Shown here one piece after another: positions 25,148 through 33,809 of a stretch of 64,000 nucleotides of DNA. The notes under the pieces are model-generated. The model was given only the letters and a program-made list of their open reading frames with translations. It was not told the origin of the DNA and did no database searches. Position 1 is the stretch's first letter. Every line of letters starts with the position of its first letter. The position numbers and the translations under genes are program-made. Source of the DNA: Streptosporangiaceae bacterium (GTDB lineage: Bacteria > Actinomycetota > Actinomycetes > Streptosporangiales > Streptosporangiaceae); NCBI GenBank assembly GCA_025964715.1, contig JAOPYH010000323.1, positions 1 to 64,000 of the forward strand, in the 5' to 3' direction.

Positions 25148-25762
25148 TCAGGCCGGGGTGCGCTCGGCGCTGACCAGTCCGAGGGCCAGCCGGGCCCACG
25201 CGGCGACGAAACGCTTCTCGTCGATGCGCTTGGGCGGTTCGTACAGCGACTCGTTGGCGAGCCAGTAGTTCACCACGGCTCCGCCCAGGATGGAGGCGAT
25301 GGCGGCCCAGTCCTCCTCGGCACCCGCGAGCTCCGGCTGCGCGGACAGCCACGTGGCGATCCCGTCGTAGAGCGGGTTCACGATGCCCTCACGCATCTCG
25401 GCCACCAGACCGGGGAACTGGTCGAGGTCCCGGAACAGGACCCGGATGAGGTCCTGCTCCTCACGCATCTTGGCCAGGCCTACCTGGCAGGCCAGGCTGA
25501 GCCGGGCGGCCAGCGGCTGGTCGTGCAGCGCGCCGGCCTGTTGCAGGTAGGTGCTGAGCTGCTCCCTGGTCCGCGAGATGTGCTCACGGATCGCCGCGCC
25601 GATCACTTCCTCCTTGGACCGGAAATGGCGGTAAAGGCCGCCCGCGCCCGGAGACAGCCCCGAGGCGGCCTCGATCTCGGCCACCGAGGTCGCGGCATAA
25701 CCCCGGTCGGCGAACAGCCGGAGCGCCTCGGCCACGATCCGCTCGCGCGTGGATCTCGTCAT
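25148..25762 (-). CDS. TetR-family transcriptional regulator
   Basis: A 204-residue regulator. Start ATG at 25762 (MTRSTRERIVAEALRLFADR) with GGAGGAAG eight bases upstream. The helix-turn-helix is AATSVAEIEAASGLSPGAGG then LYRHFRSKEEVI. The remaining 140 residues are the helical ligand-binding domain, which gives no hint of the ligand. It lies 63 bases beyond the Helicase_C_3 gene start on the same strand and is divergent from the GNAT-like gene. Confidence 0.9.
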   Translation of the reverse strand: MTRSTRERIVAEALRLFADRGYAATSVAEIEAASGLSPGAGGLYRHFRSKEEVIGAAIREHISRTREQLSTYLQQAGALHDQPLAARLSLACQVGLAKMREEQDLIRVLFRDLDQFPGLVAEMREGIVNPLYDGIATWLSAQPELAGAEEDWAAIASILGGAVVNYWLANESLYEPPKRIDEKRFVAAWARLALGLVSAERTPA

Positions 25763-25950
25763 CGTCTTCTTCCTCCGGCAAGACACTACTGCCGTCCCGC
25801 AAGGCCTTTACCCGCGAACTCGGCTCCCTTTCGCCGGCCCGACGCGGTGGGCATGACCCTTTTTGGCGTGTTGCCTCGGTGATCTCCCGCGCCCGGCCGT
25901 CGGCGCACTAGAGTTCGGTCACCGCATCCGTGCCGATGAAAGGGGTCGAT

Positions 25951-26451
25951 GTGGCCTTCCTCCCCGAAGACTTCGTCGTGCCCACCTTGGTGGCCGGATT
26001 GCGGTTTCGCATTCGGCCGATCACGGTGCATGACGTGGTGAGGGCCTACGACGCCGTCATGAGCAGCCGGGCGGAGCTCTGGGACCACTTCGGCGGCGTG
26101 ACCAGGTGGCCGCGCGCCGATCTCAGCCTCGAGGAGATCCTCATCGATCTCGCCTGGCGGCAGCGTGAGGGCGAGCTCCGGCGCTCGTTCAGCTTCGCGG
26201 TCCTGAGCACCGATGAGACGCGGCTGCTGGGCTCGGTGCGGATCGACCCGCCGATGCGGCCGGGCGCCGACGCCGAGGCGACGTTCTGGGTGCGCAGCGA
26301 TGAGGACGGCGCGAGCGTCGAGGAGGAACTCGAGGAGTTCGTCCGGGAGTGGGTGACCACCACCTGGCCGTTCAAGACCGTGCGCTATCCGGGGCGGGAC
26401 ATCACCTGGGAGGACTGGCACGCACTCCCTTCGGTGGACCATGCCTCGTGA
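25951..26451 (+). CDS. GNAT-like acetyltransferase domain protein
   Basis: A 166-residue protein from a GTG at 25951 (AAAGGGGT just upstream); in-frame ATG 25936 and GTG 25930 are alternatives. The overall pattern resembles GNAT acetyltransferases: an opening strand (LRFRIRPITVHDVVRAYDAV), a mid-region RSFSFAVLSTDETRLLGSVR (beta strand 4), and a predicted acceptor loop. The acetyl-CoA loop R-x-x-G-x-G/A is not clear, so activity is uncertain. It is unlikely to be essential to any neighbour. The best guess is a diverged GNAT-like protein. Confidence 0.6.
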   Translation: MAFLPEDFVVPTLVAGLRFRIRPITVHDVVRAYDAVMSSRAELWDHFGGVTRWPRADLSLEEILIDLAWRQREGELRRSFSFAVLSTDETRLLGSVRIDPPMRPGADAEATFWVRSDEDGASVEEELEEFVREWVTTTWPFKTVRYPGRDITWEDWHALPSVDHAS

Positions 26452-26499
26452 GCTCATGGGGTCACCGGCCCACGCCCCCCGGCGACACGCGTCCGCGGG

Positions 26500-26832
26500 T
26501 CAGCCGACGCGCCGGATCAGCCCGACGACGATGCGGCCCACGATCAGGTAGACCACGGCGGCGAGCCCGTAGTTGACGAGCACGGCGGCCTTCGGATCAT
26601 GCGGAGCGAAAACGTCCTTGAACTGCCAGGCCAGCCGGTCGGCCCAGTCCCGGAAGCCTGCAACGATGGCGTTCGAGCCGTTGGCGTCGAAGACGGTGAA
26701 CAGGATGTGGACCGCGAGCACGGCCACGACGAGCGTGGTGAGGATCGAGACGATCGAGGCGATCGCGCCCACGGCCCGCTTGCGTACCTTGGCCTGTGAG
26801 CCGCCGGCCTGATCGTGGTGGGGCTGCGCCAT
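26500..26832 (-). CDS. small two-helix membrane protein, function unknown
   Basis: A 110-residue protein with AGGAAG upstream of its ATG. Two membrane helices (AIASIVSILTTLVVAVLAVH and VLVNYGLAAVVYLIVGRIVV) flank an amphipathic segment, FRDWADRLAWQFKDVFAP. The N-terminus is polar and basic. I do not recognise a named family. It is followed on the left, tail to tail, by the GNAT-like gene. Confidence 0.7.
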   Translation of the reverse strand: MAQPHHDQAGGSQAKVRKRAVGAIASIVSILTTLVVAVLAVHILFTVFDANGSNAIVAGFRDWADRLAWQFKDVFAPHDPKAAVLVNYGLAAVVYLIVGRIVVGLIRRVG

Positions 26833-27111
26833 GACTTCTTCCTCTCGGGTGGGACCGCCGCGATTCGGCGCGGTTCGCGGGTCGGGTCCTGGGTATATCC
26901 CCGATCACGAAACCGTTGTTTCGGTCGAGCGGATTCGCCAGATCCGGTCGGTGGAAAATAGCAGTTCCATTTCGCGCCAGACTCCCGCGCCCTCCTACTC
27001 GGATCCCGTCGCATCGCCACTACCAGGGGGGCGCGGGTGCGTGTGCGCGCAACCGCCCGGCAGGGCGGACGGACGGCATATCGACCATAGCCACCTCATA
27101 CCCTGTGGGAC
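26833..27111. other. intergenic region without a convincing gene
   Basis: 280 bases between the small membrane protein and a possible short ORF. Base composition is less G/C-biased than around it and reading frames lack coding third-position bias. A near-palindrome CGCGATTCGGCGCG occurs at about 26871. No function is proposed. Confidence 0.4.
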
Positions 27112-27249
27112 GTGCCGGACCATGATCTCACCGTCGGATTCGACCTCGACACGACGCTCGCCGCGCCGCACGCCCACGGCGCCCATGCCGTGCTCCCGGA
27201 TCCGCTCTCGTTTCCGGACCGGCTCGCCGATCAGCATCTGATCGTCTGA
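27112..27249 (+). CDS. possible 45-residue leaderless ORF
   Basis: A GTG-started frame encoding 45 residues (VPDHDLTVGFDLDTTLAAPH then AHGAHAVLPDPLSFPDRL and a short end) with good third-position G/C. VGFDLDTTL resembles a HAD motif I with the second Asp replaced by Thr, so it could be the end of a decayed gene. There is no ribosome site; a CATACCCTG element about ten bases upstream could be a -10 box for a leaderless start. Real but unproven at best. Confidence 0.3.
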   Translation: MPDHDLTVGFDLDTTLAAPHAHGAHAVLPDPLSFPDRLADQHLIV

Positions 27250-27328
27250 CCCGGATACGGTGTTCACCCTTTTGGGGTCGAGGCACTAACCTTGAGGCAA
27301 TTCAAACGAGAGCTAGACGAGGTCACCT

Positions 27329-27733
27329 GTGCCCACTGGCAAGGTCAAGTGGTACGACACCGACAAGGGGTTCGGATTCCTCACCCGCGACGACGGCGGC
27401 GAGGTCTTCGTTCACTCCACAGCGCTGCCCAGTGGCGTCACGTCCCTCAAGCCGGGGCAGCGGGTCGAGTTCGGCGTGGTCGAAGGGCGCCGGGGTCAGC
27501 AGGCGCTCTCGATCCGGCCGCTGGAGACCCCGCCGTCCGTCGAGAAGTCCGTCGCCAAGGCCCGGCGCAAGAAGCCCGACGAGATGGTCCTGATCATCGA
27601 GGACCTCATCAAGCTGCTGGACGACGTCTCCACGATGTACCGGCGCGGCAAGCACCCCGGGCCCGCGGACGCCAAGAAGATCGCGACGGTCCTGCGCGCC
27701 GTCGCCGACGACCTGTCCGCCCAGACGACCTGA
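27329..27733 (+). CDS. two-part cold-shock protein (CspB-like, long form)
   Basis: A 134-residue protein starting at GTG with GACGAGG upstream. Residues 1-66 are a cold-shock domain (VKWYDTDKGFGFLTRDDGGE with RNP1 GFGFL and RNP2 VFVHS). A linker with KARRKK leads to a helical tail (EMVLIIEDLIKLLDDVSTMY) that is not part of classic Csp proteins. Such long forms are widespread in actinobacteria and include mycobacterial CspB in the same neighbourhood. The tail may mediate protein contact. It converges with the MFS gene 45 bases on. Confidence 0.9.
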   Translation: MPTGKVKWYDTDKGFGFLTRDDGGEVFVHSTALPSGVTSLKPGQRVEFGVVEGRRGQQALSIRPLETPPSVEKSVAKARRKKPDEMVLIIEDLIKLLDDVSTMYRRGKHPGPADAKKIATVLRAVADDLSAQTT

Positions 27734-27777
27734 TCGCCGCGGGTCCGCGTGGGCGTGCCGAGAGTGCCGGGCCCGCC

Positions 27778-29139
27778 TCAGGGTGACTTGGCGGCGGCCT
27801 GCGCCGCCTCATCGGCCGCGCGGCCGGGGCTGCGCCGGGGTACGCGCCGGCGCACTCGCCGGACGATGAGCAGGGCCAGCGAGAGCCCGAGGACGGCCGC
27901 GACGCTCGTGAACGCCACCCGGCCGTCGAATCCGGTCGACATGCCGAGCCCGATCAGCCCGCCGAGCACCCAGACGAGCTGGTGGAGCGTCTCCGAGACC
28001 GCGAAGGTCGAGGAGCGCACCTCCTCGCCGATCTCCCGCTGCACGATCGCGTCCATGGACAACTTGCCGAGACTTTGCCCGAAGGCGCCGACGAAGGCCA
28101 CCGCCAGCGCCGCCCACAGGCCGAAGAAGATCGCGCCCACGGCCGCCACCACCGTCGTGAACGCGAGCGTGCCGAACACGATCAGCTGCGGGGCCCGGGC
28201 CTTCATCCGGGCGCCGATCATCGTGCCGACCAGGCCTCCCGCGCCGGCGCAGGCCGCGAGCAGGCCGAGGGCCAGGTTCGGCGAGACAGGGTCGAAGCGC
28301 TGGTCTCGGAGCAGGAAGGCCAGATAGAGGATCAGGAAGCCGGAGAACGCGCGGAGAGCGGCGTTGGCCAGCATCGCCTCGCCGACAGCCGGCCCGACCC
28401 GCAACAGGGTCCGCCAGCGCGCCCGGCCCCCGGCCCGGTCCGGCTCCGCGGCGGACTCCGGCGCGTCGACATGCCTCGGCAGCCGTACGCCCAGCACGGC
28501 GCCCACGATGAAGACCAGCATGGCGATGCGCAGCAACCAGTCCGGTCCGATCAGCGCGCCCAGGCCCGCACCGACGGGAGCGATCACCGACGCCGCGATC
28601 AGCCCGGCGAACGAGGCCCGGGCATTGGCCGTGACGAGGGTGATCTGGGCCGGCAGCACCCTGGGCGTCACGGCGCTCCGCAGCACGCCGAAGGCTTTGG
28701 ACAGCACGAGGACCCCGAAGGCGGCGGGCAGGAACGTCACCTGATCTCCGTGGGAGACCGCCCCGGCCATCCCCCAGCACAGCAGCCCGCGGGCCAGCAT
28801 GGTGCCGGCCATCGCGACCCTCCGGGCCGAACGCGCCCGGTCCAGCGCGGGGCCGATGAGGGGTGCGACGAGGACGAAAGGGGCCATGGTGACGAGAAGA
28901 TAGAGAGCGACCTGGCCGCGGGCCTTGGAGACGTCGAGCCCGAAGAAGATCGTCCCGACGAGCGCGACCGCCACCAGGGCGTCGGCGGCGCTGTTGACCG
29001 CCTGGGCCTCGATCAGGCTCCCGAGGCCGGACCGGCCCGCACCCTGGGCGTGCGTCGCCCGCCGGGTGATCCGGGCGGTGCCGCGGACGGCGGCGCGCAC
29101 GGATCTCCCGGCGCTGGTGATATGCGCCCTCACTCCCAT
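27778..29139 (-). CDS. MFS transporter
   Basis: A 453-residue transporter with twelve predicted membrane helices, starting at ATG 29139 (MGVRAHITSAGRSVRAAVRG). A long frame reaching 30054 is antisense to the DUF3027 gene and rejected. MFS features include ALDRARSARRVAMAGT between helices 2 and 3 and a central cytoplasmic loop rich in Arg/Ala. The substrate is unknown. As I recall, an MFS gene lies at the same place near DUF3027 in mycobacteria (Rv0876c). It is divergent from DUF3027 with 93 bp between. Confidence 0.85.
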   Translation of the reverse strand: MGVRAHITSAGRSVRAAVRGTARITRRATHAQGAGRSGLGSLIEAQAVNSAADALVAVALVGTIFFGLDVSKARGQVALYLLVTMAPFVLVAPLIGPALDRARSARRVAMAGTMLARGLLCWGMAGAVSHGDQVTFLPAAFGVLVLSKAFGVLRSAVTPRVLPAQITLVTANARASFAGLIAASVIAPVGAGLGALIGPDWLLRIAMLVFIVGAVLGVRLPRHVDAPESAAEPDRAGGRARWRTLLRVGPAVGEAMLANAALRAFSGFLILYLAFLLRDQRFDPVSPNLALGLLAACAGAGGLVGTMIGARMKARAPQLIVFGTLAFTTVVAAVGAIFFGLWAALAVAFVGAFGQSLGKLSMDAIVQREIGEEVRSSTFAVSETLHQLVWVLGGLIGLGMSTGFDGRVAFTSVAAVLGLSLALLIVRRVRRRVPRRSPGRAADEAAQAAAKSP

Positions 29140-29211
29140 CTCAACAGTCTCTCCGACAGTCCCGCTTTCATGGAATCCGTGTCTCAACCGTGCCCGATCG
29201 TGCGCGGTCAT

Positions 29212-29225
29212 CCCCATCCATGGGG
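29212..29225. promoter_or_regulatory. 14-bp palindrome over the DUF3027 ribosome site
   Basis: CCCCATCCATGGGG is a perfect palindrome (six-base arms around CC). Its right arm overlaps the GGGGGA ribosome site (29222-29227) of the DUF3027 gene. It could be an operator shared with the divergent MFS gene or an RNA hairpin hiding the ribosome site. Confidence 0.4.
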
Positions 29226-29232
29226 GACAATC

Positions 29233-30060
29233 GTGTATGTGAGCCCACTCCCTCGGTCTACCGCCGCGCCCGCGCGCCGGACCCGTACCCCCGCCGTTGA
29301 TTCCGCGTGCGCCGACGCGGACGCGGTCCGGCTGGCCCGAGAGGCCGCTGAGGATACGGCCAGGCCCGGACCTGTCGGTGAGCACCTCGGCCTGCGGGCC
29401 GACGCCGACCGCGTGGTGACCCACCATTTCGCCTGCCTCGACCCGGCCTACAAGGGCTGGCATTGGGCCGTCACGGTCGCCCGCGCCTCGCGGGCCAAGA
29501 GCGTGACGGTCAGTGAGTGCGTGTTGCTGCCCGGCGACGACTCTTTGATGGCACCACAGTGGGTGCCGTGGATGGATCGGCTCCGGCCGGGCGACCTCGG
29601 CCCTGGTGACCTGCTGCCGACGGCGGCCGATGACGCCCGGCTGGCGCCCGGCTTCACCCAGGTCGACGACTCGACCGACCGGCAGGCGCTGTGGGAGCTC
29701 GGTCTGGGCCGGGCCCGTGTGCTGTCCGCGGAGGGCCGTGACGAGGCCGCTGCCCGATGGTACGAGGGGACTGCCGGACCGCACACCCCGATCGCCACCT
29801 CGGCCCCGGCGCCCTGCTCCACCTGCGGTTTCTTCGTCCCGCTCGCGGGTTCGTTGCGACAGCTGTTCGGCGTGTGCTCCAACGAGTACGTCCCTGACGA
29901 CGGCAAAGTGGTTTCCGTCGATCATGGATGCGGGGCTCATTCGGAGGCCGTCGTCGTGCCGTCGGCGGCCGACCACGCACCGCCGATCGTCGACGAGCTC
30001 GGTTACGACATCATGCCCGCGGGCGTCATGGCCGACGAAGAGGCCCTCGGCCACAGCTGA
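29233..30060 (+). CDS. DUF3027 family protein
   Basis: A 275-residue protein of the actinobacterial DUF3027 family. GTG start at 29233, six bases after GGGGGA; GTG at 29239 is also possible. The family core begins at DADAVRLAREAAEDTARPGP and includes HHFACLDPAYKGWHWAVTVA and LMAPQWVPWMDRLRPGDLGP. A cysteine cluster Cys195-x2-Cys198, Cys215 and Cys233-x2-His236 (CSTCGFF, FGVCSNEYVPDD, HGCGAHSEA) suggests a zinc-ribbon-like fold. The function is unknown. It is followed 64 bases later by the sacsin-like ATPase on the same strand. Confidence 0.9.
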   Translation: MYVSPLPRSTAAPARRTRTPAVDSACADADAVRLAREAAEDTARPGPVGEHLGLRADADRVVTHHFACLDPAYKGWHWAVTVARASRAKSVTVSECVLLPGDDSLMAPQWVPWMDRLRPGDLGPGDLLPTAADDARLAPGFTQVDDSTDRQALWELGLGRARVLSAEGRDEAAARWYEGTAGPHTPIATSAPAPCSTCGFFVPLAGSLRQLFGVCSNEYVPDDGKVVSVDHGCGAHSEAVVVPSAADHAPPIVDELGYDIMPAGVMADEEALGHS

Positions 30061-30124
30061 TCCGCCGTCACGGTGAGCCTACGGAAGATCTTCAGCGATG
30101 AGCTTTGCTCTCGGGGACGGTGCG

Positions 30125-33100
30125 ATGTCCGACATTACGCATAGGCCCACAAAGGGTGACGTGACCCCGCTCGACGTCTTCGCCACAGCCGATCTGCGCC
30201 GGCGGGTCCTGCACGGATGGGCGGCGTCGCCGGCCCGGTTCCGGGAGGACGCCAACGCCGAGGAGGACTACGCGCTCGGCGGTTACCGCGACCGCGTAGT
30301 GGTGGAGCTGGCGCAGAACGCCGCCGACGCCGCGATCCGAGCCGGTGTGCCCGGCCGGTTGCGGCTGGGCCTGCGCGACGGGGTCCTGACCGCCACGAAC
30401 ACCGGAGCCCCGCTGGACGCGGCAGGTGTGCAGGCGTTGTCCACGCTCCGCGCCTCGGCCAAGCGTGACGAGACCGGCACCGCGGGGCGGTTCGGCGTGG
30501 GCTTCGCCGCGGTCGTGGCGGTCAGCGACCGGCCCTCCATCGCCTCGGCAGTGCCGCAGGGGGAGCCGGACCGGGCTGCCGGGGTCGAATGGTCCGCGGC
30601 CCGCACCCGCGAACTCGTGTCCGAGATCCCCGAGCTGGCGGAGGAGCTCTCCCGCCGGGACGGCCGCGTCCCGATCCTGCGCCTCCCGTTCCCGGCGGCC
30701 GAGCCGGCCATCCAGGACTTCGGACAGGCGGCCACGGTCGTGCGGCTACCGTTGCGGGACGCCGCAGCCGAGGAGCTCGTGCGGCGGGCCCTCGAGCAGG
30801 TGGGCCCGGCGCTCATGCTGGCACTGCCGGCCCTGGCGGAGATCGAGATCGACGTCGAGGGGGACGTCCGTACCCTCACGGCCACGCACCGGGCGGGCAC
30901 GGCCACCATCAACGGGGCCGAGTGGCGCACCGTCGAGGCGCACGGGGAGGTCCCGGCCGGACTGCTGGCCGACCGCCCCACGGAGGAGCGGACCCGCCCG
31001 TACTGGCAGCTTCGGTGGGCGGTGCCGGCCGACGGAGCCGGCCTGCCCGGCGACGTGCCGGCGGTGATCCACGCACCGACGCCGAGCGAGGAGCCGCTCG
31101 GCCTTCCGGCGCTACTGATCGGCTCGTTCCCGCTCGCCCCCGACCGCCGGCACGCCGCTCCCGGCCCGCTGACCGACTTCCTGCTCGAGCAGGCCGCGCG
31201 GTCCTACGTGGAACTGCTCCGCCGGCTCCCGGTGACGCCTCGGCTCCTTGACCTCGTGCCAGGTCAGGTGGCGGCCGGAGAGCTCGACGCCAGGCTGCGC
31301 CGCGGCGTCCTGGCCGTGCTGCCGGACACCCCGCTGCTACCGGCGCCGCCTCCTCCGCCGGAAGAGATTACGGAGGCCACAGAGCCCGAGGCCGCTCACG
31401 CCCAGCGCGGCCGTGACGCCGTCGCCGTCGACGGGCCGAGGGCGCTGATCGAACTGCTCACACCCGTGCTCCCGGGTCTCCTGCCCGCGGACTGGCCCGT
31501 CCGTCATCCGGCACTCACGGCGCTCGGCGTGCGCCGGATGGAGCTCGCCGACGTCGTCGACGCCCTCGCCTCCCTTGACCGTGAGCCGGCCTGGTGGCGC
31601 CGGCTCTACGAGGCGTTGACCGGCGCGCGGACCGAGGGGCTCGGAGCGCTGCCGGTTCCCCTCGCCGGCGCGCCGGATGAGGCGTTCACGGGCGCGGCCG
31701 GCGGCTTCGAACCCCGCCCGGGCCCGCGGCGCCTACGGATGGCCAGGGGACCGCGCGGCCTGCTGATCGCGGCGGAAGGTGTGGACCCGGCCGAGCCCTC
31801 CGTTCTCGGACTGCGCTTCGTGCACCCCGAGGCGGCCCATCCGCTGCTGCGCCGCCTCGGCGCGATCGAGGCGGGACCCCGGGCGGTCCTCACCGATCCG
31901 GCCGTACGGGCCGCGGTCGCGGGATCTTACGACTCCGACGACCCCGACGCGATCGCCCATGCCGTGCTCGGACTGGTCGCCGCGGCCGGACCCGTGCCCG
32001 GTGAAGAGCCATGGCTGGCCGAGCTCGCCCTGCCGGGCGAGGACGGTGAGCTCTACGCCGCCGGAGAGCTGCTCCTGCCCGGCGGCCGGCTCGCGGAGGT
32101 CATGGCGGGCGACGCGCCCTTCGGACTGCTCGATCCCGGCATGGTGGAGCGATACGGCGCCGAGGTGCTCGAGGCGACAGGGGTCCTGCGAACCTTCGCG
32201 GTGCTGCGTGAGCAGGACGTCCCGCTGACCGATATCGCCTTCGACCTCGACGGGGAGGATGCGTGGGCCGAAGACGTGCTCGCCCGGCTCCCCGAGGACG
32301 ATGTGCCGCCGATGCTGCCCGAGTTCGTCGCCGTGCGCGACCTTGAGCTCGTGGAACGGTGGGACGCCGCGCTCCCGATGCTGGCCGAGTCCCCATTGCG
32401 CGCCGCCCTGGTCGAGCCGGCCCATGCCGTGCTGGCGAACGGGCGGCGGGTCACGGTGCCGTCCTACACCGCGTGGTGGCTGCGCCGGCACCCGGTCCTC
32501 GGTGGCCGGCGCCCGGGCGAGCTGGCCGCGCATGATGCGGACCCGCTGCTCGCGGGACTGTACGACCCCGCTCCGAGGGGCATGGACGCCGGGTTGCTGC
32601 GCGCGCTCGGCATCCGCAGGTCCCTGGCCGAGCTGCTGGCCGAGCCCGGCGGCGCCAACGAGCTGCTGGCCCTGCTGGCCGAGCCGGAGCGTACGGTCTC
32701 GCGTGCACAGCTGCGGCTGCTGTGGAGTGAGCTGTCCCAGCTGGACCCGGCGCGGGTCCAGCCGCCGGGACGCGTACGGGCCGTGACGGACGGCGTGCTC
32801 GAGGTGGTGCCGGCCGACGACGCCCTCATACTGGACAGCCCGGACCTGTTGCCGCTCCTGGACGGCCAGCCGCTGGTCATCGCGGACTACGACGGAGCCC
32901 TGCGCCTGGCCGAACTGCTCGACATCGGGACGGCCGGTGATGAGTTCGCCGGAGCGGTGGAGTCGCACGGAGCCGTCCGGCCGGTGCCGGACGTGGTCCG
33001 CGCGGTGCTCGCGGAGGCGCCGGAGACCTACGTCGAGCACGACAGTTTGATCGTGGACGGGCACGCCGTCCCGTGGCGTTATGACGGACGTGACGTGCAC

Positions 33101-33244
33101 GCCCGCGGGCCCGCGGGCCTCGCCCGGGGCTTGGCCTGGGCGGCCGGCCGCTGGCCGGACCGGCTGCTGGTCGAGGCCGCGCTCCGTGATCCGGAGGACC
33201 TCACGCTCCTGCTGGCCGAAGCCGACCTGGACCCGGCGGTCTGA
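30125..33244 (+). CDS. sacsin/Hsp90-like N-terminal ATPase protein (1039 residues)
   Basis: A large protein with one GHKL-type ATPase module near its start. Residues about 25-130 contain the N-box helix VVELAQNAADAA (Glu61, Asn65), the G1 region TATNTGAPLD with Asn92 where Hsp90 has Asp, and the G2 glycine loop GRFGVGFAAVVAVSDR. The remaining 800 residues are repetitive, Leu/Ala/Pro-rich and without a known catalytic motif, giving a helical-scaffold look (AALLDR-like units such as ELLAEPGGANELLALLAEPE). An ATG at 30098 is an alternative start. It is related to sacsin N-terminal ATPase-like proteins of actinobacteria; its client or partner is unknown. DUF3027 and DUF2530 genes flank it. Confidence 0.85.
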   Translation: MSDITHRPTKGDVTPLDVFATADLRRRVLHGWAASPARFREDANAEEDYALGGYRDRVVVELAQNAADAAIRAGVPGRLRLGLRDGVLTATNTGAPLDAAGVQALSTLRASAKRDETGTAGRFGVGFAAVVAVSDRPSIASAVPQGEPDRAAGVEWSAARTRELVSEIPELAEELSRRDGRVPILRLPFPAAEPAIQDFGQAATVVRLPLRDAAAEELVRRALEQVGPALMLALPALAEIEIDVEGDVRTLTATHRAGTATINGAEWRTVEAHGEVPAGLLADRPTEERTRPYWQLRWAVPADGAGLPGDVPAVIHAPTPSEEPLGLPALLIGSFPLAPDRRHAAPGPLTDFLLEQAARSYVELLRRLPVTPRLLDLVPGQVAAGELDARLRRGVLAVLPDTPLLPAPPPPPEEITEATEPEAAHAQRGRDAVAVDGPRALIELLTPVLPGLLPADWPVRHPALTALGVRRMELADVVDALASLDREPAWWRRLYEALTGARTEGLGALPVPLAGAPDEAFTGAAGGFEPRPGPRRLRMARGPRGLLIAAEGVDPAEPSVLGLRFVHPEAAHPLLRRLGAIEAGPRAVLTDPAVRAAVAGSYDSDDPDAIAHAVLGLVAAAGPVPGEEPWLAELALPGEDGELYAAGELLLPGGRLAEVMAGDAPFGLLDPGMVERYGAEVLEATGVLRTFAVLREQDVPLTDIAFDLDGEDAWAEDVLARLPEDDVPPMLPEFVAVRDLELVERWDAALPMLAESPLRAALVEPAHAVLANGRRVTVPSYTAWWLRRHPVLGGRRPGELAAHDADPLLAGLYDPAPRGMDAGLLRALGIRRSLAELLAEPGGANELLALLAEPERTVSRAQLRLLWSELSQLDPARVQPPGRVRAVTDGVLEVVPADDALILDSPDLLPLLDGQPLVIADYDGALRLAELLDIGTAGDEFAGAVESHGAVRPVPDVVRAVLAEAPETYVEHDSLIVDGHAVPWRYDGRDVHARGPAGLARGLAWAAGRWPDRLLVEAALRDPEDLTLLLAEADLDPAV

Positions 33245-33250
33245 ACCGGT

Positions 33251-33601
33251 CTATCCCGTTCGGTGGCCCGCGTCTTTGGCGGCGTCACCGGGCGCGGGCT
33301 CCTGGCCGTGTTCCTGCCGGGGTTCCTGCCCAGGTTGCGGACCCGGCACGGCCCCGTGTTGCGCGGTGTGGCTCGCCAGCAGTTCGGCGCGGCTGCGCTG
33401 CAGGCGCGGGATGTACCACACCCCGAACAGGCCGATCGCGATGCCGGTCAGGCAGACCCAGACCCACCAGCGGTCCGGGCGGGGCAACCCGACGAGCAGC
33501 AAGACGATGAGGGCGACGGCCCAGGCGGCGGCGCCGACCGCGGCGACGCGCACGTCGTTGGTCTCCATCGCGGGCGGACAGGCGCGCCGTGGTCGGGCCA
33601 T
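33251..33601 (-). CDS. DUF2530 family membrane protein
   Basis: A 116-residue protein starting at ATG 33601 (GAGGAC upstream). Two membrane helices (VAAVGAAAWAVALIVLLLVG, WWVWVCLTGIAIGLFGVWYI) are followed by RLQRSRAEL and a 40-residue hydrophilic Gln/Pro/Gly tail. The P-x-P-DRWWVW and LF-x-x-WYIPR pattern is the DUF2530 signature. Function unknown. It ends six bases from the ATPase gene stop (tail to tail) and is divergent from the purine permease. Confidence 0.8.
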   Translation of the reverse strand: MARPRRACPPAMETNDVRVAAVGAAAWAVALIVLLLVGLPRPDRWWVWVCLTGIAIGLFGVWYIPRLQRSRAELLASHTAQHGAVPGPQPGQEPRQEHGQEPAPGDAAKDAGHRTG

Positions 33602-33809
33602 GTCCTCAGATTAGAGGAACGCTCCCGGGCTCCCGTCTCCGGGCGAGCCCTCGGCTTGGGCAGGGGCCCCGGTGTGCGCCCGAGACGCCGGACGTGCGGC
33701 CCGGAACGCGCGAGTCGCCGCACGTCAACGCGGGCCCTTATCCTTTCGTTGTGAATCTGGTGCACATGAATGCTTTCTGGGCTTTCGCGGGATCTGGCAC
33801 GCTGCGGCC

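Noticed and set aside
27112-27249. The short ORF as a functional HAD phosphatase
   Set aside because: Only a partial motif I is present, the second Asp is missing and the frame ends after 45 codons.
29233-33601. The DUF3027/ATPase/DUF2530 block as a phage-defence system
   Set aside because: Neighbours are housekeeping genes in an order that resembles mycobacteria, and there are no nuclease or toxin domains; a defence role is not supported.
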